Shown piece after piece: positions 5,016 to 6,064 of a stretch of DNA of 6,064 nucleotides. The stretch's first letter is position 1. Each line of letters opens with the position of its first letter. The stretch spans positions 1-6,064 of the forward strand of contig JAAYXQ010000255.1 of the NCBI GenBank assembly GCA_012515825.1. The letters are read 5' to 3'. The translations under genes and the position numbers were made by a program. The notes under the pieces were generated by a model that was given only the letters and a program-made list of their open reading frames with translations, was not told where the DNA came from and made no database searches. The stretch comes from Fibrobacter sp. (GTDB taxonomy: Bacteria > Fibrobacterota > Fibrobacteria > Fibrobacterales > Fibrobacteraceae).

Positions 5016-6064
5016 ATTAATCGGGCTTGGGTTTATATACTACTTATTTTTCTTACTTGCCTAGGTTGTTCTGATCAACATGCAGGTGGAAACAGTGCTG
5101 AATCAGGTAATCCTGAATTGGCTGGTATTTTAATGCTAAAAGGAAAAGAACCAGCTGGTTTAGCACGTGTACAATGTGTCCCTTCTGATTTTAATGTCAT
5201 GTACGACACTTTACCTTTGTCTTTTAAGACAAAAACAGATTCTTTGGGTCATTTTTCTTTTGATTCTTTACCTAAAGGAGAGTTTTCTCTTGAAGCATAT
5301 CATCAGGCTTCGGGCGAGCGTCTATTAATTCAAAATTTAGAGATCACCGAGGATTCAGTCATCGAAGAAAATCTTTTGCCAACAGGCGTTCTTCGTATAG
5401 GTGTAGAAGATTTAGAAGAAAATGATAGCGGTTTCGTTATTTTACAAGGGACTACATTATATAGGCCAGTGACCGTAAAATACGGGACTTTATTTGTGGA
5501 TTCCTTACCTGTCGCTGATTATGATTCCTTGGTATATGTCCCCTTTGGAGAATCTCTAGAAAATGGGTTTACTCTTGCTCGAGATGTAACTATTGCATCA
5601 GGTGATACTTTAAAAATCAATGCATCTTTACTTTCTTTAAGTTTAATAGCTCCTCTTAAATATCCTGATGGGGATACGTTGAACTCTGTTATCAGAGATA
5701 TCCCACTTGCTTTTCGAATAGATTCCACTTTAATTGATTTTGATCTACTCAGTCGCTTGAGTGGCCGTTGGACTGCAATGCGTGGTGAATTTGACTTACC
5801 CATTTCAGTAGCTCGATATGACATTATTTCTAAAGAAATGGTTTTTTGGATTCGAGTGGATTCTTTACTTGTAGAGGATACTCTTTCTCTTCATTTTAAT
5901 GAAGGTCTATCCACTATTTATGCAAAAGATGTTTTCCCTGAATCTGCTGGCTATATAGCCGTATGGCATTTTGATGAAGGGGATTCTTTAGTTGAAGATG
6001 CTACTGAATTAAAACAATTCCCAGGGGTTTCCAATGATGTTCGTGAAGAACCAGGTTCTGTTGG
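5016..6064 (+). CDS. Surface lipoprotein with DUF2341-like and LamG-like domains, 3' end outside window
   Basis: An open frame of 349 codons plus two bases runs off the right edge. The proposed start is ATT at 5016, read as Met, giving (M)NRAWVYILLIFLTCLGC. This is a short signal peptide with a near-canonical lipobox (CLGC) and acylated C18. Next is a flexible GGNSAESGNPEL linker (24-35). Residues about 33-120 resemble a carboxypeptidase-regulatory-like beta-sandwich (AGILMLKGKEPAGLARVQC, then TDSLGHFSFDSLPKGEFSLEAY). Residues about 225-298 fit DUF2341 (RDIPLAFRID, then FDLPISVARYD and MVFWIRVDSL). From about 313, YIAVWHFDEGDSLVEDATE looks like the beginning of a concanavalin-like LamG domain. 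The protein is probably exposed on the cell surface and may bind carbohydrate; no catalytic motif is seen so far. Alternative starts are TTG at 4986, 10 codons longer without a Shine-Dalgarno, and ATG at 5133, which would remove the signal peptide. It diverges from the TIGR02147-type regulator and is its probable target. Confidence 0.82.
   Translation, partial: MNRAWVYILLIFLTCLGCSDQHAGGNSAESGNPELAGILMLKGKEPAGLARVQCVPSDFNVMYDTLPLSFKTKTDSLGHFSFDSLPKGEFSLEAYHQASGERLLIQNLEITEDSVIEENLLPTGVLRIGVEDLEENDSGFVILQGTTLYRPVTVKYGTLFVDSLPVADYDSLVYVPFGESLENGFTLARDVTIASGDTLKINASLLSLSLIAPLKYPDGDTLNSVIRDIPLAFRIDSTLIDFDLLSRLSGRWTAMRGEFDLPISVARYDIISKEMVFWIRVDSLLVEDTLSLHFNEGLSTIYAKDVFPESAGYIAVWHFDEGDSLVEDATELKQFPGVSNDVREEPGSV

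Noticed and set aside
5133..5135. ATG as the start of the plus-strand lipoprotein
   Set aside because: It would remove the signal peptide and lipobox encoded just upstream in the same open frame, and no Shine-Dalgarno precedes it.
5519..5824. Minus-strand open frame of 101 codons opposite the partial lipoprotein
   Set aside because: The plus-strand frame has clear DUF2341-like sequence here. The minus-strand translation is a Ser/Arg/Lys-rich shadow.

Overview
The window looks like a piece of chromosome from a Fibrobacterota (Fibrobacter-like) bacterium. It is AT-rich, with intergenic DNA much richer in A+T than the genes. Three protein types support this reading: a TIGR02147/DUF4423 regulator, a lipoprotein with the GY-AQKGPF...NVLTHLE N-terminal module that I associate with Fibrobacter surface proteins, and a second lipoprotein with DUF2341 plus LamG-like architecture. 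The assignment rests on family recognition, not on a search.

Layout. Four genes lie on the minus strand. From right to left they are a TIGR02147-type regulator (4806-3955), a membrane-anchored metallo-beta-lactamase-fold hydrolase (3713-2826), a large lipoprotein ending in a histidine phosphatase domain (2482-428), and a 75-residue two-helix membrane protein (229-2). The gaps are 241, 343 and 197 bases, and two of them hold hairpins with T-tracts on the minus strand, so the genes are probably separate transcription units. On the plus strand, diverging from the regulator, is the start of a large lipoprotein gene (from 5016) that runs off the right edge.

The most informative non-coding stretch is 4807-5015, between the regulator and the divergent lipoprotein. 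It holds two degenerate copies of one 16-bp palindrome (inferred ideal GTTGTCTATAGACAAC) 25 bp apart, then a plausible promoter, then two AT-rich palindromic direct repeats 21 bp apart, then a strong ribosome binding site. That site is followed not by ATG, GTG or TTG in the lipoprotein frame but by ATT at the right distance. The lipoprotein gene is therefore easy for gene callers to miss or truncate.

Working model (inference): the regulator binds the palindrome pair and controls the divergent surface lipoprotein and perhaps itself. The MBL-fold protein and the phosphatase lipoprotein would both act outside the cytoplasm, so the region is an envelope-protein neighbourhood under local control. 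I see no tRNA, rRNA, CRISPR array, transposase or prophage gene.
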